Assembly (NCBI GenBank): GCA_905250025.1
Contig: CAJNOJ010000069.1
Span: 192,458-256,457, forward strand
Direction: 5' to 3'
Length of the DNA: 64,000 bases
From: Adineta ricciae
Taxonomy: Eukaryota; Rotifera; Eurotatoria; Adinetida; Adinetidae
The translations under genes were made by a program, and so were the position numbers. Below, piece by piece: positions 47,765 to 61,812 of this stretch. Within the stretch, counting starts at the first letter, position 1. Every line of letters starts with the position of its first letter. The notes beneath the pieces were generated by a model. It worked only from the letters and a program-made list of their open reading frames with translations. It made no database searches and was not told the origin of the DNA.

Positions 47765-50700
47765 ATGATGAGCACCGCTAGCAATTCACAACCACCGGTG
47801 ACAATATCATCCGATGAAACCTTATTGTCATCGAATCAATCAACTCCAATGCCTGCTCCACCACCACCACCACCGCCACCGCCTCCGTTAATTCCACGTT
47901 CAGCCATAGTCGACCATGGAATCAAATCTCGTCCGGGTGGTGTTGATCGTGATTCAAATAAACTATCCACAACAATCAAACGTTCACAAGCTATATCTAA
48001 TATACAAGATCTCGATGAAGATAGTCCGGTGACATTTGAAATCGAACCGAGTGATCATCATGTACGAAAGAAAGTTCAACTACAGCATCCGTCAATAAGT
48101 AGTCGAACGTTGAATGACTCGCTGTCATCGATTGATAAACAGCAAATGACAAGCAGTGGCGGAGGCGACGAATCAGATACGCGCTCTGAAACAAGTGAAA
48201 AAACACCTGAATATATCGAAGAAGATCGACCACTACTATCAGGCATTCATGTTAAAGGAGCCACACTGAACCGGCTGATTCGAATTCTGATCGATTCATT
48301 CGGTAGGCTATTCGTTTACCTATACGAATGACATTCATATCGAAAGTGATTTTATTTTAGATCCGAACGGTATACTGATTGATGAGAGTGAATATCCGAA
48401 AGTTTTCTTTCTTATGCACAAATGGATTATGGAATCCGAACATTTGAGCAATATGCTCTATGATCTATTCAAACATAACGGAGATGATTATAAAAAGGCA
48501 ATAGTTGCCCAAGAAAAGCGGCAATTCAAAGAGTGTCAACTACGTGTTTGTCAAGCATATAGGTAAAATTCTTGTCATTTACAAGCGAAAATCACTCGTT
48601 TGACTTTGATGTGTTTAGTTATTGGATAAAAAATTTTCCCATGCATTTTGACCTTGATAAACGTTTAAAAGATGCATGTGAAAAGATGCAAAATCTCATC
48701 GAGTCTTCTGGTGATAGTGACTGTATGAATCTCGTCGATTTATCTCAAATGTATGTCACTATACCTTCCTATTCGAATATATATAATCGATTCATCGTGT
48801 CTTTAGACCATCGTTTGATTGGATGCGGCAGATGACGGTTCGAAATCAAGCGAAAAACAAGACTGTATCACTTGCGTTCAATAACATCGAGTCACAAACA
48901 TTAGCAGCCCAATTGACCTATTTAGAATGGAAAATCCTACGACGTATTACATTTACTGATTACAAAATCTATGCGATCAAAAATACTCTCCAAGGAAATC
49001 CGCGATTGGAACGATCGATCCAGTTCTTCAATGGTCTATCGACATGGATACAGTGTATGGTTCTAAGTAAAATGACACCGAAACAACGAGCGGAGATTAT
49101 ACATAAATTTCTCGAAGTTGCTAAAGTAAAATAAGAATCGACAACGGAAAATGAATCACTACCGACTTGTTCTTTTTAGTATCTGAGAGATTTACAAAAC
49201 TTTAATACATGTTTGGCAGTTATTGGCGGAATTTCACACAGTGCATTGGCTCGCTTGTCAAAAACAATGATGTGTTTATCAACGGAAGATATCAAAGTAG
49301 ATTTTTCATCCAGCGACTATTTCGTTTTCAAAGATTGTTGTTTTGTTTTAGTTTCTTAGTGAAATGACCGATTTGTTATCTTCAAATTCAAATTATGCAC
49401 AATATCGAAGAAGTTTAGCCGAGTCTGAAGGTTTCAAAATACCGATTATGTACGTGAGATAAACTTGAATATCTCGAGTTCGATAAAACGAACCTTGCTC
49501 TGATTCTAGCGGTGTTCATTTGAAAGATATTATTTCCCTTCATGTTGCCTTACAAGATCGTTTTGAATATGATCTAATCAATTTTCGTAAATTAGTTCAA
49601 CTAAGTATTGTCTTTCGTACGTTAACCAATCTACAAGTATCTATTCCGCCGATTCAGCCCAATCATGATTTAATAAACTTACTTACGGTAGGCGATGCCT
49701 GTTGGCAAGTCATAAACGTTGCTGAGGTTATTTGAATTTAAATTTAGCTTTCAGTCGATTTAAGTTATACAGAAGATGAAATTTATGAACTTTCATTAGC
49801 ACGAGAACCTCGCTCATCCGTTTCATCCGTAAGACATCCTATTTAATTTAAGTTTTTATTAATTTCTTTTTTTTCCTCTTTTAGCCGGATCAAGTATCTC
49901 GAGGCTTGTCTCCTGGCGAGTCAGCAAATGATTCTGCTGATGTACTGAAGAAAAAGGAACAAGTTCAAAGTCCCGTATTTGCTGACTGGGCTGCTGGTGT
50001 AAGTCAGACTATTGACATTCAAACAATTCAGCGCCATGTTAATGCTATGGTCGAAGCCGTTTTTACTACTTATGATCATGATCGCGACGGCTATATATCT
50101 CATACTGAATTCGAAGAAATCGCCCAAAACTTTCCATTTATTGACACGTTCACTGTACTCGACGCTGATCAGTAAGTTGAAATATCGGTTTGTACAATTT
50201 CGAATGCTGAGATGAAAATTGTTTTGTCTAGAGACGGAATGATATCGAAAACCGAGATGCGCTCGTACTTCATTCGAGCTAAATATCATGATTTAAAAGG
50301 TGAATTTAAACATGATTTCCACGAAACAACTTATTTTAAACCAACATTTTGCGTTCACTGTACTGGCCTATTGTGGGGGTTGATTAAACAAGGTTGGAAA
50401 TGTAAAGGTAAATTGATCAAGATGCTCTTCAAATGTTCTCGATGAAGAATAAATATTGAAATTTAGATTGTGGAATTAATGCTCATCGGCATTGTAAAGA
50501 TCAAGTAGTTATGGAATGCCGTCAAAAGCGACAACATCCAGTAAATAAACAAGGTTCAGTCACGGATTCGCGACCTGGTCGAAACTCGTTTCGCATACGA
50601 AAAACTCGTAAACAGAAAGCAACTCAAACCGAAGATATCAACTTTTCCTCGTCGTCATCATCGGGCACGTCTGAGAGTTGCACAAGTTCATCTGAAGATG

Positions 50701-51920
50701 AACAACCTCATTTACACCCAGAAATTCTTGATAAATCTGCACCTCATAATCGGTGGCATTTACGTAAACCCTCTTCCTTGAAACGACGAAAACAGATTCT
50801 TTCCGATTCCAACGACGATTATTATTACACCCATCCACCTTCACCACAGCAAGCAAGCTCACTAACAACTATCACGACAGTCAACAGTGCGACATCAACA
50901 AGTACAATACCGATCCAGCAGTTAATTCCACGCGGCCCATTGATTTGTTCTGACAGTTTCGAAAAATGGAACGAGCGAAGCTTTACTTGGAATCGCCCCG
51001 CTCCATCATCAACATTAACCTCAACAATACCGAACACTTCGACGGCAACATCCGAGCCATCGACCATTAAAACCAATACGGATGATAAATCTCTTCAGCA
51101 ACCTCCCTACAGTCAAGATTCGTTTCTTGAAGGTGATGTTAGTGATGATGATACTTGTTTCACTTCCAATACAAACTCGTCGACGTTACCACAGACGAAA
51201 ACGTCAACCAATTATGGTAGTAGTCAAAATCTAAATCCAAGAAAAGTCTCATTGACCGAATCACTACGATCATTACCAACAACAACCGATCCGACACAGT
51301 ACGAAATCTTCGAACGTTTGAGACAAGCTGAAGAAGTAAACGAAAAAAAACATTTCCAACGTAGACATCTAAACTCGATTTTTATTTAGGAAAAGAAACG
51401 TCTCGAAGATGAGAATCGAGCCATGAAACAAGAACTCGTTCGAACCAAATCCAAAATCAGTTCCTTAAAACGTGAAATGAGTTCAATTCAACAACTACAT
51501 TTAGCCCAACAACAAGTGCACGTTCAACTATCCGCACCGTCATCAATAACTCCTCGACAAGAACATTATCATCAACGCTTATGCCCAGCCAACCATCCAC
51601 CAACATCGTCATCATCGGCAATCTACCTTTATACAAAAGATATTCCCGATCAAAATCGTTACCATCCGATGACAATTAATATGAATGATCTTTCCATATC
51701 CAGTAATGATGAATCGGCATCTCCTACAACATTTTCTCCTAATCCTGATGTTAATCCATCATCATCAACTCAAACAGTTTCCTTCTCATCTGTTGAACAT
51801 TCAACGAGTTTAGCACCTTCTTCGACACAGATTCAATCTTCAAAATCACCATCGGATGAACAACTACGACTATATCTGACAGAGACGATACAACAACGAG
51901 AAAAGGATAGCGATGCTTGA
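47765..51920 (+). CDS. RASGRP: RAS guanyl-releasing protein (RasGRP)
   Basis: Twelve exons (47765-48302, 48361-48562, 48619-48750, 48807-49125, 49180-49296, 49352-49449, 49510-49687, 49748-49828, 49885-50171, 50232-50407, 50467-51335, 51390-51920) give 1175 residues. Domains in order: a disordered N-terminus with about eleven consecutive prolines, a REM domain (GATLNRLIRILIDSF), a CDC25 catalytic domain (LAAQLTYLEWKILRRI, NTCLAVIGGISHSALARL), two canonical EF hands (DHDRDGYISHTEF, DADQDGMISKTEM), a C1 domain (HDFHETTYFKPTFCVHC through HRHCKDQVVMEC), a Ser/Thr-rich linker, and a coiled coil (EEEKKRLEDENRAMKQELV). RasGRPs load GTP on Ras and Rap in response to calcium and diacylglycerol. The EF hands and C1 ligands look intact, so both inputs are expected. 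The protein is longer than vertebrate RasGRPs (about 600-800 residues) because of its N-terminal and C-terminal disordered regions. Confidence 0.95.
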
Positions 51921-52790
51921 TCCGAATTCTCCTTTGAATGCTGGCCGTTCATTTCTCACAAATAGTTTTCTCTATCTAGCCTTCTCTATTCTACAAACAT
52001 ACGTACTTCTAGTCATTATAACTTCATCAAGGACCATATACTGAGTTGTTTTTTTTTCTAGTTCAAATGCTGGTACATTCCTTTGTCGTGTCTCATTTTT
52101 TGTTTCCTTTTATATAAGACATTCAATCGGAAATATATCTGTTGAATAACATGACTCGCATTCTTGCACATCGCTAACAATAAACCACCGTACAAATCGA
52201 TCTACTTCGACTCAAGTACGAAAAATGAGAAAATACTGACGCCCAAATATTTTATTTTCATAACATTTTGCCAAACATGAACAGTGTTAACATCTGTCTC
52301 CAAAATACCGATCGAACGATGATATCCCACGTCAGAAGATGCTATCTGCGACTCCAAGTACGAAACGGATCTCATATGATAACAATGTTTTATTTTGTAT
52401 CAAGATCGGCGAAGAATGATTATTTGATCTTATCATTGTTTTGGATGAACCTTCGATAGGTATCTGCATAGAAGGACGAATATTGATTATGAATGAAAAC
52501 AAAATATATTTCAAAATGATAATCATTTAAGGCGAGCACGCATAATGCAGGAGATGTATTGGAAACGAAAAAGATTAAAGTTGACTTTCTCGAGAATAAT
52601 CATGTCTATTTTCATTTTCTTTTCATAGATATTGAAAAAAATGCATCGGAATTATTCGAAACGCAATAAGAAAAAAATAAATTCAAAAATCAACTTGAAA
52701 CGCAATGTTTATTGTGATACAATGAGTTATCCCCGAGAACTTTCCTATTAAAACTTTAGAAAAACGAGAGCAATGTTGAAGTCAGCACGT
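51921..52790. other. Convergent spacer between RasGRP and TTK-like kinase
   Basis: Holds the two 3' flanks. AT-rich, and small frames have no family match. Confidence 0.4.
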
Positions 52791-54132
52791 TTAACTTCGA
52801 GTGAATGGATGTAATATAAGTACATTAATGTCGGCCCGCGAGTTTGGATTGGTTACCAATGTACGTCGAAGAATATCATTTAGTGACGAGTCAGGATAAG
52901 GCGGCTGGCCAAGGGGTGGATTGGCTGCTAAAGCATGATATGCCGGTGGTCGGCCATAGACCATAAAGTAAAGAATGGCGCCCAAAGACCAAATGTCAGC
53001 TTTTGGACCATAAACTCGCTGAAGACCAGCAACGTCTGTCATAATTTCTGGAGCACTAGTTTTCAAGGGAAAATATTTGAGGGGTTTAGTTCTGTAAGAT
53101 TTAGCTTACCTAAACAGTGGTGTACCCATTCGAGCGTAGCTAGTTAAAAGAATAAAAACTTATTCAATAGAAATTTGAGATAGAAATTGTTCCTTTTACC
53201 CTAAACTATCGGCCTTTCGTGAAATGCCTAAATCAGCGATTTTCAATGTTCGTCCGAAGAGAATTAAATTATCCGGTTTTAGATCCATATGAACAATGCC
53301 ATTGGTATGCAAAACACGAACAATACTAACCATTTGATGCCAAAACTCTTTTATCATTACTGGATCGATCGCTGGACCACCACCGTCATTCATAGAACGT
53401 AATCGACGAATTAGTGCTGTCAGATTCTCTCCGCCTAATTCCATCACAATATATCCTAGTCACAAAACGAAAAATCCAATCGTCAAAGTACACAAACGAA
53501 TCTTTCCTCAATCCCTTCTCGAGCAATCCAATAGCAACTCTTTATCCTCAAAGATCGGCTTTCTAACCCTCAGATCTTGACAAAATTGCTATGAAAGTGA
53601 ACGCTATTTACAAGAACAAAAAAGCTCGTTTGATTTCGAGAGTCGACACTTGTCTGCATAGGATTTCACCCGTCTTATAAATACCTTGACCAGATCGAGG
53701 ATCAAAATCGAAATCATAAATAACAACAACATGCCGCGAAGCCTGTCGTAATCGTTGAAGATGGCCAACTTCGTTCAAATATGTTCGCACAAGACTTTGA
53801 CTACGTGCTGGTGGTAAACCATTTAAATTAATGACTTTAACAGCGACTGCTTTACTATCAGAGCGCCTTGCTTGATAGACCGAACCTACGATCAACGAGA
53901 GAGACGACTGATTAGTTTCTAGTCGATTTTAGTCAATCAATCGATTACCAAATCCACCCGAACCCAAACGGCGTTCGAATGTATACGGAACGTTATGAAT
54001 GACAATCGTCGAACCCGAATACGGATCTTTGCTGACTATACGCGCTGCACGGCCTAGCCACGAGGAAAGAAAGAAAATGGTTATAATGAAGTTTAATTTG
54101 AAAATGAAATACGCACTTATTAATCCACCCAT
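52791..54132 (-). CDS. TTK: TTK/Mps1-like protein kinase, kinase domain only
   Basis: Six exons (54117-54132, 53949-54053, 53685-53885, 53200-53455, 53110-53139, 52791-53055) give 290 residues, essentially one kinase domain. Motifs: RRLGSGGFGSVYQA, AVKVINLNG, YIVMELGGENL, VHMDLKPDNLI, KIADLGIS, RMGTPLFRSAPEIM, KADIWSLGAILYFMVYG. The LNEVGHLQRLR...HVVVIYDFDF segment and the KADIWSLGAILYFMVYG block fit TTK/Mps1, the spindle-checkpoint kinase that phosphorylates KNL1. The usual DFG reads DLG; the Asp is kept, so activity is plausible. The N-terminal TPR and kinetochore-targeting region of TTK is absent and the first exon encodes only five residues. The assignment is by motif pattern; another divergent kinase is possible. 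Confidence 0.75.
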
Positions 54133-55758
<1,626 letters not shown>

Positions 55759-55764
55759 AATAAA
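55759..55764 (+). terminator. Polyadenylation signal abutting the Rap1 stop codon
   Basis: AATAAA begins immediately after TAG 55756-55758. If used, the 3' UTR would be only about 20-30 bases, which fits the very compact gene style here. Confidence 0.5.
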
Positions 55765-56290
55765 TCAAAACATCTCACGTGTTTCTCCCTTCTCGGAAGT
55801 GCACAAACAAAAAAACAATATGATCAAATCAATAACTAATGTGAACGCACATGCTTAATTAAAGACTTGTCAAAATGTGATTATATAAGAAATAGTATCG
55901 TCACACTGATCAGGAGAAGATATAAAACAAAACAGCGTATCGTTCGATTTCTGCATGAACAGTTTTTCAACAAGCTTCGATGATTAATTGAAAGCCTTGC
56001 TAAAAACTACTACGAAACCGAAAAGAGGACAATCGACACGAAAGAAAAAGTAATCTCTCATGTTGTCAATAACGGTGACTCACACGAATTGAGAGAAAAA
56101 CATCCCGAAAATTCTTTTGTTGACGTCTGTAGAAAATGTTGCCATCAGAACGAACGAAATTTTGCATTTGTCAAGTTGTATAGAGAAGCTTAATCAATAT
56201 TTTAGAAGGGTACTCTTGCATCTAGTCGACGGAGAGTTGTCAACGAAAGAAAGAAAGTAATTGTTTCGAAATTTGCTCGACAGAAGAGAA
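55765..56290. other. Spacer between tandem Rap genes
   Basis: About 530 bp of AT-rich DNA with no gene that I can support. Confidence 0.4.
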
Positions 56291-57203
56291 ATGCCACTTT
56301 CGGAATACAAATTGTGTGTTTTCGGATCAGGTGGTGTAGGAAAATCATGTTTGGTAAGATGAAAGATCCTTCTGGTGAATTTGCAAGGTGAATATGAACA
56401 TTTCGTTGCAGACAATGCAATTTGTTCAACGTATTTTCATGCCAAGATATGATCCAACAATCGAAGATGTTTATAAAAAGGTTTTTTTTAGGAGATTTGT
56501 TTCGAACTTTTATTAAGACGTGTTTTCCAGACCGTAGAAATCGATGGGCAACAATATTCACTGGAAATTCTCGATACAGCCGGCACGGTAAAAACCATTT
56601 GGAGCAGAGTATCATTGTTTCGTTTGGTTTCTTCAGGAAGAATTCTCTGCAATGCGAGATCTGTACGTGAAAAATAGTCATGGATTTATTCTAGTCTATT
56701 CGATCACATCACAAGCAACATTCAACGATTTGACTGACTTCTACGAACGAATCATTCGCATTAAGGATACTGAAATTAATGTAAGATGAAGATATTTCCA
56801 AGAAAAGCAAATACATGAATGAGGAGATTTTTTAGGGCACGCCACCAATGGTCTTAGTTGCCAACAAAAGTGATCTAGAAGATGAACGTGCTGTCGGACG
56901 TCAAGCAGGACAGGAATTAGCAAGGCGATGGAAATGCACTTTTCTTGAAACTTCAGCCAAGAATCTTCTTAATGTTAATGAAGTACGAGATGCTCGATCG
57001 ATGATTTCCATCACTGAGTTGTTGTTTAGATATTCTTTGATCTCGTTCGACAGATCAATCGAGCAGTTGTGCGACATGGCGGTCGTTTTGACAACGATCC
57101 GCGAAGCTCGACTCGACCACCGATGACAAAGTCTCAGCCAGTCAATGCTCAGACATCGAAAAAGAAATCTCGTCATCAAAAAGACAAATGTGTTCTACTT
57201 TAA
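56291..57203 (+). CDS. Second Rap-type small GTPase
   Basis: Six exons (56291-56353, 56412-56480, 56531-56587, 56637-56780, 56836-56982, 57030-57203) give 217 residues. It starts [20 protein letters not shown], with effector loop [27 protein letters not shown] (Rap-type Thr), [17 protein letters not shown], a basic tail ([15 protein letters not shown]) and a CVLL prenylation box. Three of its introns fall at the same positions and phase as those of Rap1 next door and two are extra, so the pair arose by tandem duplication with intron loss in one or gain in the other. It is more divergent than its neighbour (for example SCLTMQF, RIFMPRY), and could be Rap2-like or a lineage-specific Rap. AATAAA at 57227-57232. 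Confidence 0.93.
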
Positions 57204-57404
57204 CAAAGATGAATCGTGAGGAATTGAATAAATTTTAATCAAGAAAATCAATAGTTTCTTTTCGAAAATATACATATGAAAGTCACATTCAGTCTCATTA
57301 AATCAATTAATTAACAAATACACTAACAAAAATTTGATTCACTAGAAGAATATTTCGGAAAACGAAAACGAAAAACAAGAGAGAACTATCGGTAATCACA
57401 GATA

Positions 57405-59182
57405 CTATTTCTTCTTCGTCCAATCAGATTGATATTTCCGTGATATGTAATACTCATAAGCAGCCCGATTGCATATGGGTAACCATTCACTCGCTTGATC
57501 TTCAACAGCCTAAAAGTCAACTTTATAAGCGGTACGCTGCGCGTTTTTCTTCACTTACTTGAAGATAAATATAAGCATCGGTACCGTAACCATCAATGGA
57601 ATGGATTTCGAGATCACCGTTAAAGTATCGTGCGTAGAGTCGACTCTAAATGATCAAGTCGATCGTTCGTTCTGCTTTTTAGCGATAGACATACGATAGG
57701 AAGACCATAACCAAAGCCAGCTAACGGAACCGGGCCGGAATGTTGAGAATCATGTAACGAAACAGGTCGTGGCGCAGTCGAATACATATATCGGAAGATT
57801 TTATCAGCTTTTGAACGTGGAATTCCTCCACCGCGATCACTAAAATCAATCATCAAAGAACGAAACTTGATTGAAATCTGACTAACCTAATACGAATAGT
57901 TAAATCTTCTTTAGCTTTTACAATATCAACCTATAAGCGGCAAGAACGATCGATTAGTTGATGAAATTAACACAACGAACCTTTATAGGAGGTAGATCAT
58001 CGCCATTCTTTTTACTTTCAGTACATTCTACTGTTGCACGCATAGAGTTCTAAATTCAAAACATCAAACTACAGTCAACTATGGCAACTTTTCCATTCGT
58101 ACTTTGAATAATTCAAACATGACATGATACAGATGTGATGGAACATAAGCTATTGCAATTGATTCATTCGAGTTTATTGCTAAACAGAAGTGACGTGAAT
58201 ATCGTGTAAGCAAGAACGCATCTATATTAATTACCATTTATACTGCGAAGTTCCATTCGAGGAGATTTCAGATAATAACTTTCACATAGAAATTGAGCAT
58301 TCTCATACGCATCTGAATGGAGTAAGAATAATCTCTGTTGTTGATTTATCTATAATAACGACATCCTACCTCGAATGGTATCTTCGACAAAACAAGATGG
58401 ATCAACGAAACCTAGATGTGTTGGATGTATAGGTACCTCTTCGCCAAAGCACATTGCTAATAATAAGAACGATAGATAGAGAATGCTATGTGAGAATGAA
58501 GTTCTTACTATGCTGGTAAATGAGTAACCGAATTGATATGCGAGATAGATAAAAACGATTAAGAAAATATTGTATTTGTGATTCTTCGTATTCTTTCACT
58601 TGACCCAAGTCGGAAAATTCCATATAACCCTACAACCAGTTTCTTCCAATGGAAAAATAGATCTACGTGCAATAACTTACTTGCGCCAACGTTTCGACGA
58701 CAGTTGAATGTCGTTTTCTGATATTCTGTAGAATTTCTGTAAAGCTAGAATTTCAAACGAGAAAATAATTTCGTATCTTTGATCACATTCGCCTTTGTTT
58801 TACCTTTTAACCACGTCCGTTGTTGGTTTAAGGCCTTTGAATGAATGCAATTCGGTTAAACTTGTTCCATACCAACTATTCACTGTTTTAACACTTGGCA
58901 TGTCGAGAAGGCGCGACGGGAGATGATTCATTTCTTTCATCATCGACGCTAATCGAACTGGTAATTCATTTCGAAGAAATAAAAACGATTGGTGAGCATC
59001 GCCTTCACGCGCTAAAGATATCAAAAGGAGAAACGATGAAAGAACAAAGAACGAAAGTTTCCATCTTTACCAAACTCAACAATTTTTTTCATTGTCAATC
59101 CAGTTGGTGGATATTGTGCATAGAGATCAACTAACTGCGCTATTGTTAGCGGTTGTTTACGTAGAAATCGTGTTAAATACAT
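57405..59182 (-). CDS. PDK: Pyruvate dehydrogenase kinase (copy A)
   Basis: About twelve small exons from ATG 59180-59182 to stop 57405-57407. Family landmarks: the N-terminal four-helix domain ([40 protein letters not shown]), [25 protein letters not shown] then NSMRATVE (the N box with the catalytic Glu/Asn), [43 protein letters not shown] and GYGTDAY. The end SDWTKKK holds the Asp-Trp pair that binds the lipoyl domain arm. PDKs are mitochondrial GHKL kinases that phosphorylate the E1 subunit and shut off pyruvate dehydrogenase. All ATP-site boxes look intact. It lies 157 bp after copy B on the same strand. An obvious mitochondrial presequence is not seen before [10 protein letters not shown]. 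Confidence 0.93.
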
Positions 59183-59339
59183 GATTTTCGTATGGAATAA
59201 TCTACCCTAATCTAATCATTCTCCATCTATCTAAAATTATTCTAGGAAATGGTACATATATAAACCAAGATGGTGTCTAGTTAGCAAACGAAAAGGAAAG
59301 AAGAAGAAAAAAATAAATACTACATAAAAAAAGACCTTC
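59183..59339 (-). promoter_or_regulatory. Candidate trans-splice acceptor between the PDK genes
   Basis: On the minus strand the 157-bp spacer has a long pyrimidine tract, a TGCTAAC branch-like sequence and an AG about 100 bases before the PDK copy A start. This is a full 3' splice site with no upstream coding exon to join. It would suit spliced-leader addition or a 5' UTR intron. Confidence 0.35.
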
Positions 59340-61672
59340 TTATTTCTTTGTCCAATCCGATCCTTTTTTCGTTGTGTACGAATATCGGATCTTACTAAAT
59401 ATTGGTAGCAATTCACTAAGAAGACAAAAAAACGTTTATCGAACAGTATCGAAATGTTCCAGTTCGTACCTGGCATTTTCTGCTGCTGCCTAGAAAGCCA
59501 ACAATTAAAGGTAAGTGAATAAGTTTTCGGATGAAAATTTTCTATCGTTACCTTGATTGATATATACGCCCAAGTGCCAAGGCCTTCAACTGATGCTAAA
59601 GCGACGTTTCCTTGAAAGTATTTCGCGTAAAGACGAGCGATAGGTAAACCATAGCCAAGACCAGCTATCGGTGTTCCTTTCCCGTCGATAGCAAAATCAG
59701 AATTCGGTTTCGGTGCTGTTGAATACATATAGTGGAACAATTCGGATATCTTTGAACGAGGAACACCACCTATTGCAAATCGTTAACTGTCTGTATATTC
59801 AAAACATCTGTATGGCATTCTACTCACCACCTCGATCAGCTATTTGTATGGTTAAATCCTCGTGACCCTTCACAATTCGAACTTTCACAGGTGGATATTG
59901 CTTAGCATCCTGACCGTGTCGTTCAACAGTTGCCCGAAGTGAGTTCTGATTAACACAATCGGTTTCCATTGGGAACAGAACAGCAACGCAAAACTTACTT
60001 TCAGTAATTCAAATACAATGTGATAGATATGTGCTGGAATATAAACAATGGTGACAGGATCTTTTTCATTTTCATGCACTAAAACCGATCGACTATGTAT
60101 TGAGAATTTCTGGCGAAGAATAGTAGTATACCAGTATGAGTAGATATTTCGACTGGTGGAACCGGATAGGATGATTTTTCGAATAAAAGCTTGGCTGTTG
60201 CATACGCATCTATGCAGACGAAAGCACGTGTAAATCGAAAAGATAGGTAATCGATCCTGATGCAAATAGACTTATTTCTGTTGTCTTCTATCGCTGTTTT
60301 TTTTCGTAGAAGAAAAACAAGAAGCTTTTTCTTTCTTTCTGTCTTATAACAAATGAAAAATCTAAAGTTTGCCCATGATATCCATCTCGACTCAATTGAC
60401 ACATCAGCCTTTGCAGTCAGTGTTGACGAAGAAGAAAGTACAAAGGTCGGCAGGTACCATTTCATTTGCCAATTTCATCAATCATGTGACATAAAGAAAA
60501 AGGGAAAAATCTAATCGAGATTATTTCCAAGGAAGAAATCTTCTACCAATGGCAATTATGTAGAACATCTCGACCCTTTCAGCAAAAGCTCGATTTCATT
60601 TCAAATATGAATAAGCTACTTTCCTCTACACAGGTGAAAAACATACCCACAAAGTAATCAGTCATATATATATATACGTTTAGATAAATATAACAATGAT
60701 AAAGTCCATTGGTAGACATTTGTATTTCTCTTTCTGATTAAAGTAAACGTACATGTGATGTATAACCTTTTCTTGTCTATTAGTTCGTTCTTTTATCAAG
60801 AAATTTCTTTGATTTACCTCGAACGACGCCGGCAACATCACAATAAGGATCGATTATGCCCGCTTGTTGTGGATGCTGAGGAAATTCGTTTCCGAACAGC
60901 AGAGCTAGAAAGACATACTCGTCAGTCAAACGAATGAGAAAAACTTCGGATTATTAACTATGTTGATAAATCAATGTTCGTATTCCAATACGGTTCATAA
61001 AAAATCGATCATAGAAGTATTGCAAACGATTTTTTTCGATTAAATCGATCGGTCCTGCTTTTTCCAACTCCATATAAGCCTATATATATATATCGAACAA
61101 CTACCCAATAGAACTGTTTCGTTGTTACGCACTCGAGCTAAAGTTGGAACCATATTCGCATGTCGACGACGAATCTCCACTAAGGTTTCCGTAAATCTAG
61201 ATCGAATACAACAAGATCAGAAGATCGAACGAATGCAAGAAGAGTTCTACTTGCGGAGTGTTGTAGCATCGGGTTCCGCGTCTTTAAATGCTAAGACTTC
61301 TGTAAAACTTTGATCATAGAGTGAATTCGCTAATTTAAAACTTGGCATTTCCAATAATCTATCGAAAGCATAACGAGTTCAAGTGAGATTTTTCGATGTT
61401 AATTGTACCTTCCTGGTATCAAATTCATTTCCTTTCGCATATGTGACCATCGTACAAGTAGTTCTACGCGTAAAAATTTGTACGATTGTTTTATATCGCC
61501 GTCGACGGCTATGACAGAAAGAAAATGAATGATTTTCCTTCGAAATTCGTTTAAACATACCAAAATCAATCAGACTTTTTACAGTTACCGGTGTCGGTTG
61601 AAATTTCGAGTAAGTATCAAAATGCTTGGCAAGAGAAGAAAGTTTTCGGGTAAACTGCATGTTAATCTGCAT
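59340..61672 (-). CDS. Pyruvate dehydrogenase kinase-like protein (copy B)
   Basis: About twelve exons from ATG 61670-61672 ([18 protein letters not shown], a plausible short mitochondrial presequence) to TAA 59340-59342. It has the PDK order: [104 protein letters not shown] then [40 protein letters not shown], and SDWTKK at the end. It is clearly paralogous to copy A, with matching introns, but is more divergent: [14 protein letters not shown] in the helical core, and GLGTWAY where copy A has GYGTDAY. The N box and G boxes remain, so it may be active. An alternative start is ATG 61660. Confidence 0.9.
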
Positions 61673-61812
61673 GATACCAAGATTATCTAAAGTATAGCAT
61701 GAGATCTGTACAAAGAAAATGTATGATTGTCTGCAGAGATACACAAACAAAGATTTAATTCAATGAGGAAATTTATTTTTTTTCAAACAAAAAGAAAATA
61801 CAGATGAAAGAT

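Noticed and set aside
47850-47890. Proline run in RasGRP as a possible sequencing error or repeat expansion
   Set aside because: It uses mixed proline codons and keeps frame with the conserved REM domain, so it is a real coding tract.
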